From positions 35,520 through 99,519 of the forward strand of contig NZ_CCDG010000025.1 in assembly GCF_000723885.1 (NCBI RefSeq): a DNA stretch of 64,000 nucleotides, written 5' to 3'. Position numbers and translations under genes: made by a program. The stretch comes from Paenibacillus camerounensis (GTDB taxonomy: Bacteria > Bacillota > Bacilli > Paenibacillales > Paenibacillaceae). Shown here piece by piece: positions 1-9,022 of the stretch. A model generated the notes under the pieces. That model was not told the DNA's origin. It saw only the letters and a list, made by a program, of their open reading frames with translations, and did no database searches. Within the stretch, counting starts at the first letter, position 1. Each line of letters begins with the position of its first letter.

Positions 1-54
1 AAAAATAAAAAAAAAACGCCCACAGCCCGGAAGTAACCTAACGGGTAATGGACG
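1..54 (-). terminator. Rho-independent terminator after the CoA-binding gene
   Basis: Read on the minus strand, CGTCCA and CCCG pair with CGGG and TGGGCG (positions 17-54), followed by a run of T (A-run at 1-16 on the plus strand). It lies about 50 bases past the stop of the gene ending at 106. Confidence 0.7.
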
Positions 55-105
55 TTCTTCGTCTAAAGCCAGTATAGCAATGCACTTCGTTTAATTCCAG
101 CCTAA

Positions 106-543
106 TTACTGGCCACGGGTGCGCCCGTGCATCGTGATGGCTTCCTCGACCTTGATGCAGCGGTCCATAATCGCGGTCATGCCATGCTCAGCAGCAATAT
201 CTGCCGCCTCCCGGCTGATAATACCCTGCTGCAGCCACAGTACCTTGGCGCCGATGTCAGCAGCCTCCTGTGCCACCTCAGCACAGTATTCACTGCGCCG
301 GAACACATTGACAATATCAACCGGCTCCGGAATTTCAGCCAGTGTGTGATAACACTTCTCTCCGAGAATGTCGCCGTCTACCGTAGGATTCACCGGTATG
401 ATCCGGTATCCCCGGCTCTGCATGGCATAAGCCACCATGTAGGAGGTGCGGTCCGATTTGTCGGACAGGCCCACAACAGCAATATTACCTGCTGCTGCGA
501 GAATATCACCAATCTGTTCACGGCTAGGGTTCTCAAAACTCAT
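106..543 (-). CDS. CoA-binding domain protein (YccU/CoA_binding_2 family)
   Basis: A 145-residue single-domain protein with a Rossmann-like CoA-binding fold. The N-terminal segment AVVGLSDKSDRTSY (about residues 22-35) is the family's nucleotide-binding loop, followed by RIIPVNP and a second half-domain with VLWLQQGI. Length fits the stand-alone YccU-type family. The start has a GGAGG site nine bases upstream. The members bind CoA in crystal structures but their cellular role is not settled; a role in CoA or acyl-CoA sensing is only inference. It appears monocistronic, with its own terminator downstream and the aroA homologue in the same direction upstream. Confidence 0.88.
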   Translation of the reverse strand: MSFENPSREQIGDILAAAGNIAVVGLSDKSDRTSYMVAYAMQSRGYRIIPVNPTVDGDILGEKCYHTLAEIPEPVDIVNVFRRSEYCAEVAQEAADIGAKVLWLQQGIISREAADIAAEHGMTAIMDRCIKVEEAITMHGRTRGQ

Positions 544-658
544 CGCAATGTTCCTCCTGTCAATGATCTTCGTCTGAACGCATTCTTATCTCTAAGAATG
601 CCCTAAGAATATCATAAAGAATCAGCAGCCATCTGCGTCATACGGCACATGCCTTACC

Positions 659-1951
659 CTATTTTACCCACTCTACATCAGCACCAAGCTCGCGGAGGTG
701 GTCAAAGTACTGCGGGTACGATTTGGCGACATGATGGGCGTCCTTAATCAGCAGCGGCTGGCGGGCGCGCAGTCCGACTACGGTCAGCGCCATAATAACC
801 CGGTGATCATAATGCGCGTTGATCGTAACGCCGCCTTCAACCCCTTCCGGCGATCCATGTACGATAATCTCGTCACGCCGTTCCTCTACCTTGGCACCTG
901 CACGCGTCAGCTCTGCCAAATAATCTGTGATCCGGTCGCATTCCTTATAACGCAGATTCTCTACATTATAGAAGCGCGAAGTCCCTTCTGCGAAGACAGC
1001 CGCCGCCACCATTGCCAGTACAGCATCTGTAGCTGCATCACCGTCAAATTCTACAGCCTTGAGTATGCCGTTGCCCTGCACATGCACCGTACCGTTCTCA
1101 TGGGTCAGGGGAACTTCCATCATCCGCAGCACATCCACAATAGCACGTTCTCCCTGCTTGCTTCTCTCAGCCAGACGGTGAATCTTAACATCTGACCTGG
1201 TTACAGCCGCTGCCGCAAGCACAGCCGCAGAACCCGGATAGTCCCCCTGCACAGTATAAGACTTGGCAGCGTAAGCCTGGCGGCCCGGCACCTTGAAGGA
1301 CATATAATCATCTGCAGCGTGGACAACGATTCCCGCCTGCTCAAGCACCTCAAGAGTCTGGCCGACCACAACCTTAGATTTCAGATCGTCCAGCACGATA
1401 ATCTCACTGTCTTCCTCCAGCAGCGGTGTCAGGAACAGCAGTGCGCTTAGAAACTGTGAGCTTACAGCACCGGAGACTGTAATCCGTCCGCCAGCCGGCT
1501 TGCCGCCGCGGATCGTAATCGGCAATCTTCCGTGATTATGCTCAACTTCCACACCCAGCTGCCCAAGCGCTGTAATCAGATCATCATGCGGACGCTTACC
1601 GAGCGAATCGGGATAGGTATTCACAAAGGTCACTTCAGGGCTCAGCGCAGCCACAGCCATAAGGAACCGCAGCACCGCCCCGGCATTGCCGACATTCAGC
1701 TCCTTCACATCACGCGGATTCCGGCCGAAGCCCTGCACTACGATCTTCTCGTCATCCTCGGTCAGGACAGCGCCAAGATCGGCGATACATCTGCGGATAG
1801 CATCACTGTCTTCACTGTGGGCCGGATGATAGATAGTGCTCACACCTTCAGACAGCGCCGCAACCAGCAGATAGCGGGTCGTGTAATTTTTGGAGGACAA
1901 CGCTCCAAATTCTCCTTGCAGGGTTGGTGTCGGCCTAACGATAACGTCCAT
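659..1951 (-). CDS. aroA: 3-phosphoshikimate 1-carboxyvinyltransferase (EPSP synthase), divergent type
   Basis: A 430-residue EPSP synthase homologue, expected to join phosphoshikimate and phosphoenolpyruvate in the shikimate pathway. Family motifs are visible but altered: SSKNYTTR (about 19-26) stands where SKSxTNR is usual, NVGNAGAVLR (about 87-96) replaces the GNAGTxxR phosphate loop, SGAVSSQFLSALL (about 161-173) is typical, and RYKECDR (about 333-339) replaces RxKESDR. The usual Thr of the phosphate loop is Ala and the residue after the Arg is Phe. Catalytic Lys and Arg positions are kept. It stands alone rather than in an aro operon; shikimate kinase is nearby but separate. A divergent paralogue with changed substrate or inhibitor response is possible. 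Confidence 0.88.
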   Translation of the reverse strand: MDVIVRPTPTLQGEFGALSSKNYTTRYLLVAALSEGVSTIYHPAHSEDSDAIRRCIADLGAVLTEDDEKIVVQGFGRNPRDVKELNVGNAGAVLRFLMAVAALSPEVTFVNTYPDSLGKRPHDDLITALGQLGVEVEHNHGRLPITIRGGKPAGGRITVSGAVSSQFLSALLFLTPLLEEDSEIIVLDDLKSKVVVGQTLEVLEQAGIVVHAADDYMSFKVPGRQAYAAKSYTVQGDYPGSAAVLAAAAVTRSDVKIHRLAERSKQGERAIVDVLRMMEVPLTHENGTVHVQGNGILKAVEFDGDAATDAVLAMVAAAVFAEGTSRFYNVENLRYKECDRITDYLAELTRAGAKVEERRDEIIVHGSPEGVEGGVTINAHYDHRVIMALTVVGLRARQPLLIKDAHHVAKSYPQYFDHLRELGADVEWVK

Positions 1952-2066
1952 TATTTATACGCTCCTTATATTATGTAATGTGTATAGGCAGTGCCCTGTT
2001 TGACATGCCTGTCCAAAGCTAGGTATCATAACATTATTCTGCAGTTGAAAGGGGTCTTACTTACTC

Positions 2067-2375
2067 ATGAACGATATTCCACAAGTTACACCGGACGAGC
2101 TGCGGCAGCGCCTTGCGGCAGGCGAAGACCTGCTTCTGATTGATGTCCGTGAGGATGATGAGGTGGCAGCCGGTATGATTCCCGGGGCGCAGCACATTCC
2201 TATGGGACAAATTCCTCAGCGCAGCGGAGACTTACCGGCTGATTCCGGCATTATCTTCATTTGCCGGTCCGGCGCACGCAGCCAGCGTGTCTGCGAATAT
2301 CTGCAGCAGTTCGGCATCCAATCGTCCAACCTGAGCGGCGGAATGATTGAATGGAACGAAACTGCGGAAAGCTAA
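2067..2375 (+). CDS. Rhodanese-like domain protein
   Basis: A 102-residue single rhodanese domain. The CRSGARS loop (about residues 72-78) supplies the active-site cysteine that carries sulfane sulfur; the N-terminal LLLIDVREDDEV and the IPMGQIPQR segment are typical. No signal peptide is seen, so it is cytoplasmic. A GAAAGGGG ribosome site precedes the ATG. It is divergent from the aroA homologue and convergent with shikimate kinase. Single-domain rhodaneses act in sulfur transfer and detoxification; the precise acceptor cannot be told from sequence. Confidence 0.92.
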   Translation: MNDIPQVTPDELRQRLAAGEDLLLIDVREDDEVAAGMIPGAQHIPMGQIPQRSGDLPADSGIIFICRSGARSQRVCEYLQQFGIQSSNLSGGMIEWNETAES

Positions 2376-2402
2376 TCAGCTTACGCCAATACACTTAAAA
2401 GC

Positions 2403-2948
2403 TCAAACGCGGTAATGCATTAAAATATACTGCGACACTTCTGCCGCATTCAGCTCCGATGTATCGACCGTGCAATGCGCAAACCGGTAAGCCTCACGCC
2501 GCTGCTTCATAATGGCGCGGACCTTATCCTGTGCGTTGCCGGCGAGCAGCGGACGGTTCAAATCCCCGCTTACACGCGCAATAATAGCCTCTTCTGTTGC
2601 TGTTAAAGCTACTACAAGCCCTTTATCCAGCATAATTTGCGGATTCCCCGGTGCAAGCACAGCTCCGCCTCCGGTTGATATGATTCTGGCTTCTCCTTCA
2701 AGCACCTGCGCCAGTGCAGCAGACTCCGCTTTCCGGAAGTACGCTTCACCGTCCTCGGCAAAAATATCCGCGATGCTCCGTCCTTCATTCTCTACTATAA
2801 TATGATCCAGATCAATGAGCTCATAGCCAAGCTCCTCTGCCAGTAGCGCACCTACCGTTGATTTGCCTGTACCCATCATCCCGACCAGAATTATGTTCCT
2901 GCGCCGCTCTGTTTCAGCAGCACTTTGCCCTGCAATATCCCCCGACAT
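2403..2948 (-). CDS. aroK: Shikimate kinase
   Basis: A 181-residue P-loop kinase of the shikimate pathway that phosphorylates shikimate with ATP. The Walker A motif GMMGTGKST is at about residues 23-31, the substrate-binding DLD motif in LIDLDHII (about 44-51), and the ISTGGGAVL segment (about 90-98) binds shikimate. Length is normal for AroK with a short N-terminal extension. A GGAGGGTAGTT ribosome site precedes the ATG. It runs convergent with the rhodanese gene and in the same direction as gnd, which has its own terminator, so it is probably transcribed alone. Confidence 0.95.
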   Translation of the reverse strand: MSGDIAGQSAAETERRRNIILVGMMGTGKSTVGALLAEELGYELIDLDHIIVENEGRSIADIFAEDGEAYFRKAESAALAQVLEGEARIISTGGGAVLAPGNPQIMLDKGLVVALTATEEAIIARVSGDLNRPLLAGNAQDKVRAIMKQRREAYRFAHCTVDTSELNAAEVSQYILMHYRV

Positions 2949-3042
2949 AACTACCCTCCAACCGCGACATTTGTCATATCATAACACAAGGCCAAAAGGT
3001 TGCACAATCCACTTCCTGGCTGCCGTCACTATCTCACATGAT

Positions 3043-3061
3043 AAAAAAAGCCCGAAGGCTT
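3043..3061 (-). terminator. Terminator after gnd
   Basis: On the minus strand AAGCC-TTCG-GGCTT is followed by seven T. The stem is short but capped by a stable TTCG tetraloop. It lies about 50 bases past the gnd stop. Confidence 0.75.
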
Positions 3062-3113
3062 CCCTCAGCCGGGAAACCATCGGACCATCAGTTCTACAGA
3101 TGTACTGTAAAAC

Positions 3114-4526
3114 CTATTCGTTAATCCAGTTATGGTGGAAGACGCCTTCTTTGTCCACACGCTGGAAGGTGTGGGCGCCGAAGTAGTCCCGCTGCGCCTG
3201 AAGCAGGTTCGCAGGCAGACGCTCTGTACGGTAGCTGTCGTAGTAGGCAAGCGCGCTGGAGAAGCCTGGCACAGGCACTCCCTGGGCAACAGCTGCGGAT
3301 ACCACTTTACGCCATGCAGCCTGGTAAGAGCTCATGATGTCCTTGAAGAACGGATCAAGCAGCAGATTCTTCAGCTCCGGATTAGTCTCGTAGGCATCGG
3401 TGATGTTCTGCAGGAAGCGGGAACGGATAATGCAGCCGCCGCGCCAGATTTTAGCCAGGCTGCCGTACTTCAAATCCCAGTTATATTCGTCGGAAGCTAC
3501 GCGAAGCTGTGCGAAGCCTTGTGCGTAGGAAACGATTTTGCTGGCAAACAGTGCTTTGCGCACATTCTCGATGAACTCAGCCTTGTCACCCTGGAACGGC
3601 TCCACTTCCGGCCCGCTCAGAACTTTGCTGGCTTCTACACGCTCATCCTTCATGGCAGACAGGAAGCGGGAGAATACAGACTCAGTGATCATGGACAGCG
3701 GTACACCCAGGTCGAGCGAGCTCTGGCTTGTCCATTTGCCTGTTCCCTTTTGGCCGGCGGAATCGAGGATCACGTCAACCATCGGTTTGCCGGTTTCTTC
3801 ATCATACTGTGCAAAGATATCTGTAGTGATCTCGATCAGATAGCTGTCCAGCTCTCCGCTGTTCCACTCCTTGAAGATGCTGTGCAGTTCCTTGGCATCC
3901 AGGCCAAGAACATCCTTCAGGAGCTGGTAGGCTTCACAGATCAGCTGCATGTCGCCGTACTCGATACCGTTATGCACCATTTTAACATAGTGTCCGGCAC
4001 CGTCAGGTCCAATATATGTACAGCAAGGCTCTCCGTCCACTTTGGCCGAGATTGCCGTAAGAATCGGTTCAACCAGCTTATAGGCGCTTTCCTGTCCGCC
4101 AGGCATGATGGAAGGTCCTTTAAGTGCACCCTCTTCGCCGCCGGATACACCGGTACCGATGAAGCGGAAGCCTTTGTCTTCAAGCTCTTTACTGCGGCGA
4201 ACAGTATCAGGGAAGTATGCGTTACCTCCGTCAATGATGATATCGCCCTGGTCCAGATACGGCAGCAGCTGCTCAATAGTAGCATCCGTTGCTTTACCGG
4301 CCTGTACCATGATTAGGATCTTGCGCGGTACTTCAAGGGATTGAACAAACTCTTCAACAGAGAAAGTACCTACCAAGTTTTTACCTTCAGCTTCGGCAAT
4401 CAGGTCATTGGTCTTCTCCGGGGAACGGTTAAATACCGATACGGAAAAGCCTCTGCTCTCGATGTTAAGAGCCAAATTTTTACCCATTACTGCCAAGCCA
4501 ATAACGCCGATTTGTTGTTTTGCCAT
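3114..4526 (-). CDS. gnd: 6-phosphogluconate dehydrogenase (decarboxylating)
   Basis: A 470-residue enzyme of the oxidative pentose phosphate pathway that converts 6-phosphogluconate to ribulose 5-phosphate and CO2 with NADP+. The N-terminal [13 protein letters not shown] is the dinucleotide-binding loop; [13 protein letters not shown] (about 183-195) carries the catalytic Lys and substrate residues; GQKGTGKWT (about 255-263) and GGCIIRS are family signatures. The ATG at 4526 (MAKQQIG) is preferred over a longer frame because GGTGGAG sits at ideal spacing before it. Length matches the family's 468-470 residues. It appears monocistronic. Confidence 0.97.
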   Translation of the reverse strand: MAKQQIGVIGLAVMGKNLALNIESRGFSVSVFNRSPEKTNDLIAEAEGKNLVGTFSVEEFVQSLEVPRKILIMVQAGKATDATIEQLLPYLDQGDIIIDGGNAYFPDTVRRSKELEDKGFRFIGTGVSGGEEGALKGPSIMPGGQESAYKLVEPILTAISAKVDGEPCCTYIGPDGAGHYVKMVHNGIEYGDMQLICEAYQLLKDVLGLDAKELHSIFKEWNSGELDSYLIEITTDIFAQYDEETGKPMVDVILDSAGQKGTGKWTSQSSLDLGVPLSMITESVFSRFLSAMKDERVEASKVLSGPEVEPFQGDKAEFIENVRKALFASKIVSYAQGFAQLRVASDEYNWDLKYGSLAKIWRGGCIIRSRFLQNITDAYETNPELKNLLLDPFFKDIMSSYQAAWRKVVSAAVAQGVPVPGFSSALAYYDSYRTERLPANLLQAQRDYFGAHTFQRVDKEGVFHHNWINE

Positions 4527-4795
4527 CTGGTTCTCCACCCTTTGCACCCTATATTTTTGTGAAATCCATTTCTCGCAGTATAAGAATACCACCCTTTGTC
4601 AGATACAGCAAAGTTCCGCCTGCGAATTAGAGATCAATTTCATTGACAAAGCCACAGCTTATCAGGAAATTGCTCACAATGACTATTTTAACGTTTTTAG
4701 AAGCATAAGTGAACCCCCGTCCGCAAGTGATATCGGAAGGCGGTATACAACTCTGCAGGCATTAGCCCGTTCAATACAAACAGCTCCCGTATACA

Positions 4796-4830
4796 AAATC
4801 AGGACATCCCGTACAACGGGATGCCCTGAA
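4796..4830 (-). terminator. Hairpin terminator within the 4527-4844 gap
   Basis: CAGGGCATCCCGT and ACGGGATGTCCTG pair around a TGT loop on the minus strand, followed by ATTTTGT. It lies just past the gene ending at 4845. The T-run is weak. The rest of the 318-base gap between this gene and gnd holds no ORF that I can support; it should contain the gnd promoter. Confidence 0.6.
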
Positions 4831-4844
4831 CAACTGTACAGCAT

Positions 4845-5441
4845 TCACCATTCCAGCAGATCAAGCTCACGGGATAACAAGGCCAGCTTCGATCTGCATG
4901 CTGTAATAAGCGAATCATCCTTGCTGCGCAGCGCTTCGTTTAACCGGTCAAGCTCCTCATCTACTTCCACTCTGCGCTGCCGGATCCGTTCCTCGCCTTC
5001 CACCGAATAGAAAAGCTTGCTCAGCTCCTGGTCGGTAAGCAGCGGCCCTTTCTGGAACAGCACCCGCTGCTGGTACCCGGAAATTTCCACCAGCCGGATC
5101 ACTTCGCCGAACATAATGTTCTCAATAATAATCTGGCGGTCGCGGAAACGCTTGACGACCGCATGCCCGCGCATATCACCGATCAGCTTCTCCATCCATT
5201 CTGACAGGCGTGCGTCCCGGATCATATAATCGCCAACCAGCTTATATCCGCCCTTTATCTGCTGAAAACGCAGCTTAACCAGCTTACGGCCGGTACGTAC
5301 CGAGATCAGGAATACATTTTCATTCTCACTCCAGTACAGGGAATAGCCTTCCTTGATCAGATCCTTGATCAGGTTCTGGATATGCTGCCTGTCAAAGCGC
5401 AGCTCCAGGTTGCAGTACTCCACCTCGTCGTTTTTATTCAC
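4845..5441 (-). CDS. Uncharacterised protein with a C-terminal coiled coil
   Basis: A 198-residue cytoplasmic protein that I do not recognise with certainty. It starts with a GTG at 5441, chosen because AGGAGGG lies six bases upstream; a longer frame reaching 5516 has no such site. The first two thirds are mixed alpha/beta with many charged and aromatic residues (LYWSENENVFLISVRTGRK, LVEISGYQQRVLFQKG). The last 60 residues (EGEERIRQRRVEVDEELDRL onward) are a predicted charged helix. There is no signal peptide or membrane segment. Similar proteins seem to be common in Paenibacillus genomes, but I cannot name a function. Confidence 0.8.
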   Translation of the reverse strand: MNKNDEVEYCNLELRFDRQHIQNLIKDLIKEGYSLYWSENENVFLISVRTGRKLVKLRFQQIKGGYKLVGDYMIRDARLSEWMEKLIGDMRGHAVVKRFRDRQIIIENIMFGEVIRLVEISGYQQRVLFQKGPLLTDQELSKLFYSVEGEERIRQRRVEVDEELDRLNEALRSKDDSLITACRSKLALLSRELDLLEW

Positions 5442-5647
5442 GGCACTCCCTCCTAACAGCTTTGTTAAAGCAGCTTGATCTGAACCATAGAATAAAACGG
5501 ACTGCCGGACCTCCACCTGATGTCAATCTCTATTCGTTCGTCTTACTGATATTTTATACTTCATCTTATGTAGCGGTAACTTGGTTTATTGACTATTTTT
5601 ACCCGCTTCACGCCATTCCCAAACGCCCACTGTGATAGAGAGCTGTT

Positions 5648-6934
5648 TCAGCTGTTAAAATGCTTGAGCTTAGTACGGTGCACGATCAGCAGATGCAGTC
5701 CGGCCAGCAGTACCATTACAACGGCACTTGCCAGAAACGGCGCGCTGTGGCTGACCGAATCCCATAACCGCCCCGACAGTACGGGACCGGCAACCATGCC
5801 CGAGCCCTGAAGCGTCAGGAACAAGCCCCAGACGGTTCCCCGCTCTCCTTTTGGCACCTGCTTGGCTACGAACGCATTCCAGGCCGGCAGAATAAGCGCA
5901 TAGCTGATGCCGACAAGCGCCACAGCCATGAATGCCAGCGGCAGCCGCCGCACCTGTGAAAAAAAGGCCAGCGAACCAGCTGCCAGCAGAAAGCCGATGT
6001 TCAGGAAGACCGTCGTTCCGATCCGGTCAACCAGCTTACCGGCCGGAATGAGCGTAAGCACCGTAATCCCGCCTCCGGCAATCAGCAGCAGACTGAACTG
6101 GTTCGGTGTGACATGCAGCTCGGAACGTGCAAACAAGGTGACTACTGGTGTCATCAGCCCAATGGCAAAGGCCTGCAGGAACAGCGCCGGGAACAGCAGC
6201 CTGCTGACCTTCAGCGAAGTTCTCACTTGCCGGAAGGTCCGCTTCAGGCTTTGCAACGGCTGAAATGGCCTGTGCTTGTCAGCCTGGGCATCACTATGCA
6301 TGTCCTGTGCAACACGCGGCGCATGCCCCGTAATCCGTGACGGGAGGAAGAGCGCTACAGCAGATACCGCCGCGGCGCAGCCCATAAGCACAAGGAATAC
6401 CGTCCGGTAGCTCTGTCCGCCGTGGTCCATCATAAAATTGACGACGATGGGCCCGATGCCTGTACCGGCCAGTGAGGCCATCTCTACAGCCCCCATAGCC
6501 GCCCCGCTGCTGCCGCTTTCTGTAGAGCCGGCCAGCTCGGTAATCCCGGTCATGGTGCAAGGCCAAAGAGGAGAGGTCCCGATGCCCAGGATCAGGCAGG
6601 CAACCGACAGTGTAGCCGCATCCTTGGCATAAATAATCATCCCGACAGCCAGTACAATCAATACCAGCGCCCCTGTCATTGTCCAGCGGTATCCGATCCG
6701 CTCCATCACCCAGCCGAACGGACTCCGGAAGAGATTATCGCCTAAATACTGCAGGGCAAAGGAGAAGCCTACTACAGTAACAGACAATCCGAGGATATTC
6801 TCCATGTACACCGGCAGCAGCGCAACCAGTAAGGAGCCTTTTACAAACTCGACCAGAAAGATGATCACCCACATCTCCACAATAAACGGTGAGGCCAGAT
6901 TAATATGCATACGTCCTGCAGCTTTGCCAGTCAT
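5648..6934 (-). CDS. Major facilitator superfamily transporter
   Basis: A 428-residue integral membrane protein with about 12 hydrophobic segments arranged as two six-helix halves and a charged central loop around residues 195-235 (Arg, His and Asp rich). RMERIGYRW-like loop residues between helices 2 and 3 (WVMERIGYRWT) match the MFS signature position, repeated in GKLVDRIGTTVF in the second half. The substrate is not readable; the family includes drug and sugar efflux proteins. The ATG at 6934 has AGGATG upstream. Flanks are divergent from the decarboxylase gene, with no obvious operon partner. Confidence 0.88.
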   Translation of the reverse strand: MTGKAAGRMHINLASPFIVEMWVIIFLVEFVKGSLLVALLPVYMENILGLSVTVVGFSFALQYLGDNLFRSPFGWVMERIGYRWTMTGALVLIVLAVGMIIYAKDAATLSVACLILGIGTSPLWPCTMTGITELAGSTESGSSGAAMGAVEMASLAGTGIGPIVVNFMMDHGGQSYRTVFLVLMGCAAAVSAVALFLPSRITGHAPRVAQDMHSDAQADKHRPFQPLQSLKRTFRQVRTSLKVSRLLFPALFLQAFAIGLMTPVVTLFARSELHVTPNQFSLLLIAGGGITVLTLIPAGKLVDRIGTTVFLNIGFLLAAGSLAFFSQVRRLPLAFMAVALVGISYALILPAWNAFVAKQVPKGERGTVWGLFLTLQGSGMVAGPVLSGRLWDSVSHSAPFLASAVVMVLLAGLHLLIVHRTKLKHFNS

Positions 6935-7026
6935 TTTATCACATCCTAGTATTATGGTGATTGATTTGTTATACTGATGCTTGCCGTAAAATAATAAATC
7001 TTGGCGAAAGGTTGTGACAGCATTAA

Positions 7027-8502
7027 ATGAATCAACACGATACTCCCCTCTTCACCGCTCTTAAAAAGCATGCCGCCGGAAACCCTGTGCAATTTCATAT
7101 TCCCGGGCATAAGAAGGGGCTAGGAACCGATGCCGAATTCCGTGAGTTTATCGGCGATAACGCGCTATCCATAGATTTGATCAACATCGCACCGCTTGAT
7201 GACCTTCATCAGCCTACCGGCGTGATTTTAGAAGCTCAGAAGCTGGCTGCGCAGGCCTTCGGCGCCGATTATACGTATTTTAGCGTACAAGGCACGAGCA
7301 ATGCCATCATGACTATGATCCTCTCTGTCTGCTCGGAAGGAGACAAAATAATTGTGCCCCGCAACATTCACAAATCCGTGATGTCGGCCATTATTTTCTC
7401 TGGAGCCAAGCCTGTATTTATCTCACCTGTTCAGGATGAGAATCTTGGGATAGACCACGGTATTACTACCAGTTCGCTGGAAAAGGCATTAAAGCGCCAT
7501 CCGGATGCCAAAGGCGTTCTGGTCATCAATCCGACGTATTTCGGTGTAGTGGCCGACCTTCGTTCGATTGTAGACCTTGCTCACAGCTATGGGGTTCCCG
7601 TACTGGTGGACGAGGCGCATGGAGTATTGATTCATTTTCATGAAGATCTGCCGGTGTCGGCTATGCAGGCCGGTGCGGATATGGCAGCAACCAGCGTACA
7701 CAAGCTGGGCGGCTCCATGACGCAGAGCTCGGTGCTGAATCTCAATGCGAAGACCGGCCTGGTTAACCCGCAGCGGGTTCAGACGATCATCAGCATGCTT
7801 ACAACAACATCTACTTCTTATATATTACTGGCCTCTTTGGATACCTCCAGACGCAATCTGGCACTGAACGGCCATGATATGGCTGAGCGGACGATTGCCC
7901 TGTCCAATTACGCCCGTGAGGCTATTAACAGCATTGACGGCTTGTACAGCTTCGGGAAAGAAATTCTCGGCACAGAAGCTACCTTTAATCTCGATCCGAC
8001 CAAGCTGAACATCCATGTCCGCCATCTGGGCATCACCGGCTATGAGACCGAGAACTGGCTGCGCCAGAAGTACAATATCGAAGTTGAGCTTAGCGACATG
8101 TATAATATTCTTTGCCTGATTACCCCGGGAGATACCCGTGAATCTGTGGACAAGCTGATATCCGCTCTGCGGGTGCTGTCAGCTGTTCACTACAGCAAGG
8201 GTGAAATCTACGAGCTTAAGGTGCAGGTGCCGGAAATTCCGCAGCTTGCCCTGATTCCGCGGGATGCCTTCTACGCTGATACGCAGCTGGTTCCGTTCCG
8301 TGAATCTGCCGGATACATTATTGCTGAATTTATCTATGTCTATCCGCCGGGAATTCCAATTTTACTGCCTGGTGAAGTTATTACCCAAGATAACATCGAC
8401 TATATCATCGACCACGTCGAAATCGGCCTCCCGGTCAAAGGACCGGAAGACCGCAGCATCAACTTCGTCAAAGTCATTGTAGAGGCTGACCCGATCTCCT
8501 GA
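7027..8502 (+). CDS. speA: PLP-dependent Orn/Lys/Arg decarboxylase (SpeA type)
   Basis: A 491-residue fold-type I PLP decarboxylase lacking the N-terminal wing domain, the size of B. subtilis SpeA (arginine decarboxylase, polyamine synthesis). QFHIPGHKKG at the N-terminus is the family opening; VDEAHGV (about 195-201) contacts the cofactor; SVHKLGGSMTQSS (about 223-235) holds the PLP-linked lysine. The C-terminal YPPGIPILLPGE is characteristic. The substrate (arginine or lysine) cannot be settled from the sequence, so the symbol follows the best-known Bacillus homologue. A strong terminator follows. Confidence 0.9.
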   Translation: MNQHDTPLFTALKKHAAGNPVQFHIPGHKKGLGTDAEFREFIGDNALSIDLINIAPLDDLHQPTGVILEAQKLAAQAFGADYTYFSVQGTSNAIMTMILSVCSEGDKIIVPRNIHKSVMSAIIFSGAKPVFISPVQDENLGIDHGITTSSLEKALKRHPDAKGVLVINPTYFGVVADLRSIVDLAHSYGVPVLVDEAHGVLIHFHEDLPVSAMQAGADMAATSVHKLGGSMTQSSVLNLNAKTGLVNPQRVQTIISMLTTTSTSYILLASLDTSRRNLALNGHDMAERTIALSNYAREAINSIDGLYSFGKEILGTEATFNLDPTKLNIHVRHLGITGYETENWLRQKYNIEVELSDMYNILCLITPGDTRESVDKLISALRVLSAVHYSKGEIYELKVQVPEIPQLALIPRDAFYADTQLVPFRESAGYIIAEFIYVYPPGIPILLPGEVITQDNIDYIIDHVEIGLPVKGPEDRSINFVKVIVEADPIS

Positions 8503-8528
8503 TCGGCAGCAGCCTCTGTAACCTAAAC

Positions 8529-8561
8529 AAAACCCCGATACTGAACCAGTATCGGGGTTTT
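8529..8561. terminator. Bidirectional terminator between speA and the DUF1292 gene
   Basis: A perfect 15-base inverted repeat (AAAACCCCGATACTG / CAGTATCGGGGTTTT) with an AAC loop, flanked by A and T runs, so it can serve both speA on the plus strand and the gene ending at 8616 on the minus strand. Confidence 0.92.
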
Positions 8562-8615
8562 GTGCATGGAGCGCTGCTGCCTGTCCGGCAGTCACGCTCT
8601 CAGCTGCATTGAAAT

Positions 8616-8939
8616 CTATTCTTGCTGGGCAAGCAGCTCGTTGTATGCTTCTTCAACAGCTTTCCATTCAGCTTCGTCTTCAATGTTGTAAAGAACCATT
8701 TCCTCGTTCTCTTCTTCCATACGCAGAATGATGCCGTCTGCTTCAGGGTTTTCGCGTTCCAGCAGCAGTGCGTACAGCTTCTCGCCTACATCGAACGTTT
8801 CAACCAGCACCATCTCTACATCTTCGCCCTGCTCGTTCGTCAAGGTCAGCACAAACTCCTCGTGCTCATGGTCGTGATCATGTCCGCAACCGCATGCTTC
8901 ACCATGTTCATGGCCATGCTCATGTTTGTGATCGCTCAT
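8616..8939 (-). CDS. DUF1292 family protein with His-rich N-terminus
   Basis: A 107-residue acidic protein. Residues 1-27 are packed with His, Asp and Glu plus a CGCGH motif and could bind metal. The rest (FVLTLTNEQGEDVEM, LVETFDVGEKLYALL, then an acidic tail ending NELLAQQE) matches the DUF1292 family, which in Bacillus includes YrzB near the alaS-yrrK genes. Function is unknown; the family is usually a single small domain, and the metal-binding-like leader is an addition seen in some members. A GTGAGG ribosome site precedes the ATG. Confidence 0.88.
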   Translation of the reverse strand: MSDHKHEHGHEHGEACGCGHDHDHEHEEFVLTLTNEQGEDVEMVLVETFDVGEKLYALLLERENPEADGIILRMEEENEEMVLYNIEDEAEWKAVEEAYNELLAQQE

Positions 8940-9022
8940 TGAAATACCTCACTTTAATTGAATTATCCTGCCTTACGTATCGTAACACGTATGCTGAGTT
9001 CAGGTCAATTTGCAGAGGGCGT

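Noticed and set aside
3132..4316. Antisense frame of 394 codons across gnd
   Set aside because: The minus-strand gnd has full family motifs; this is a shadow.
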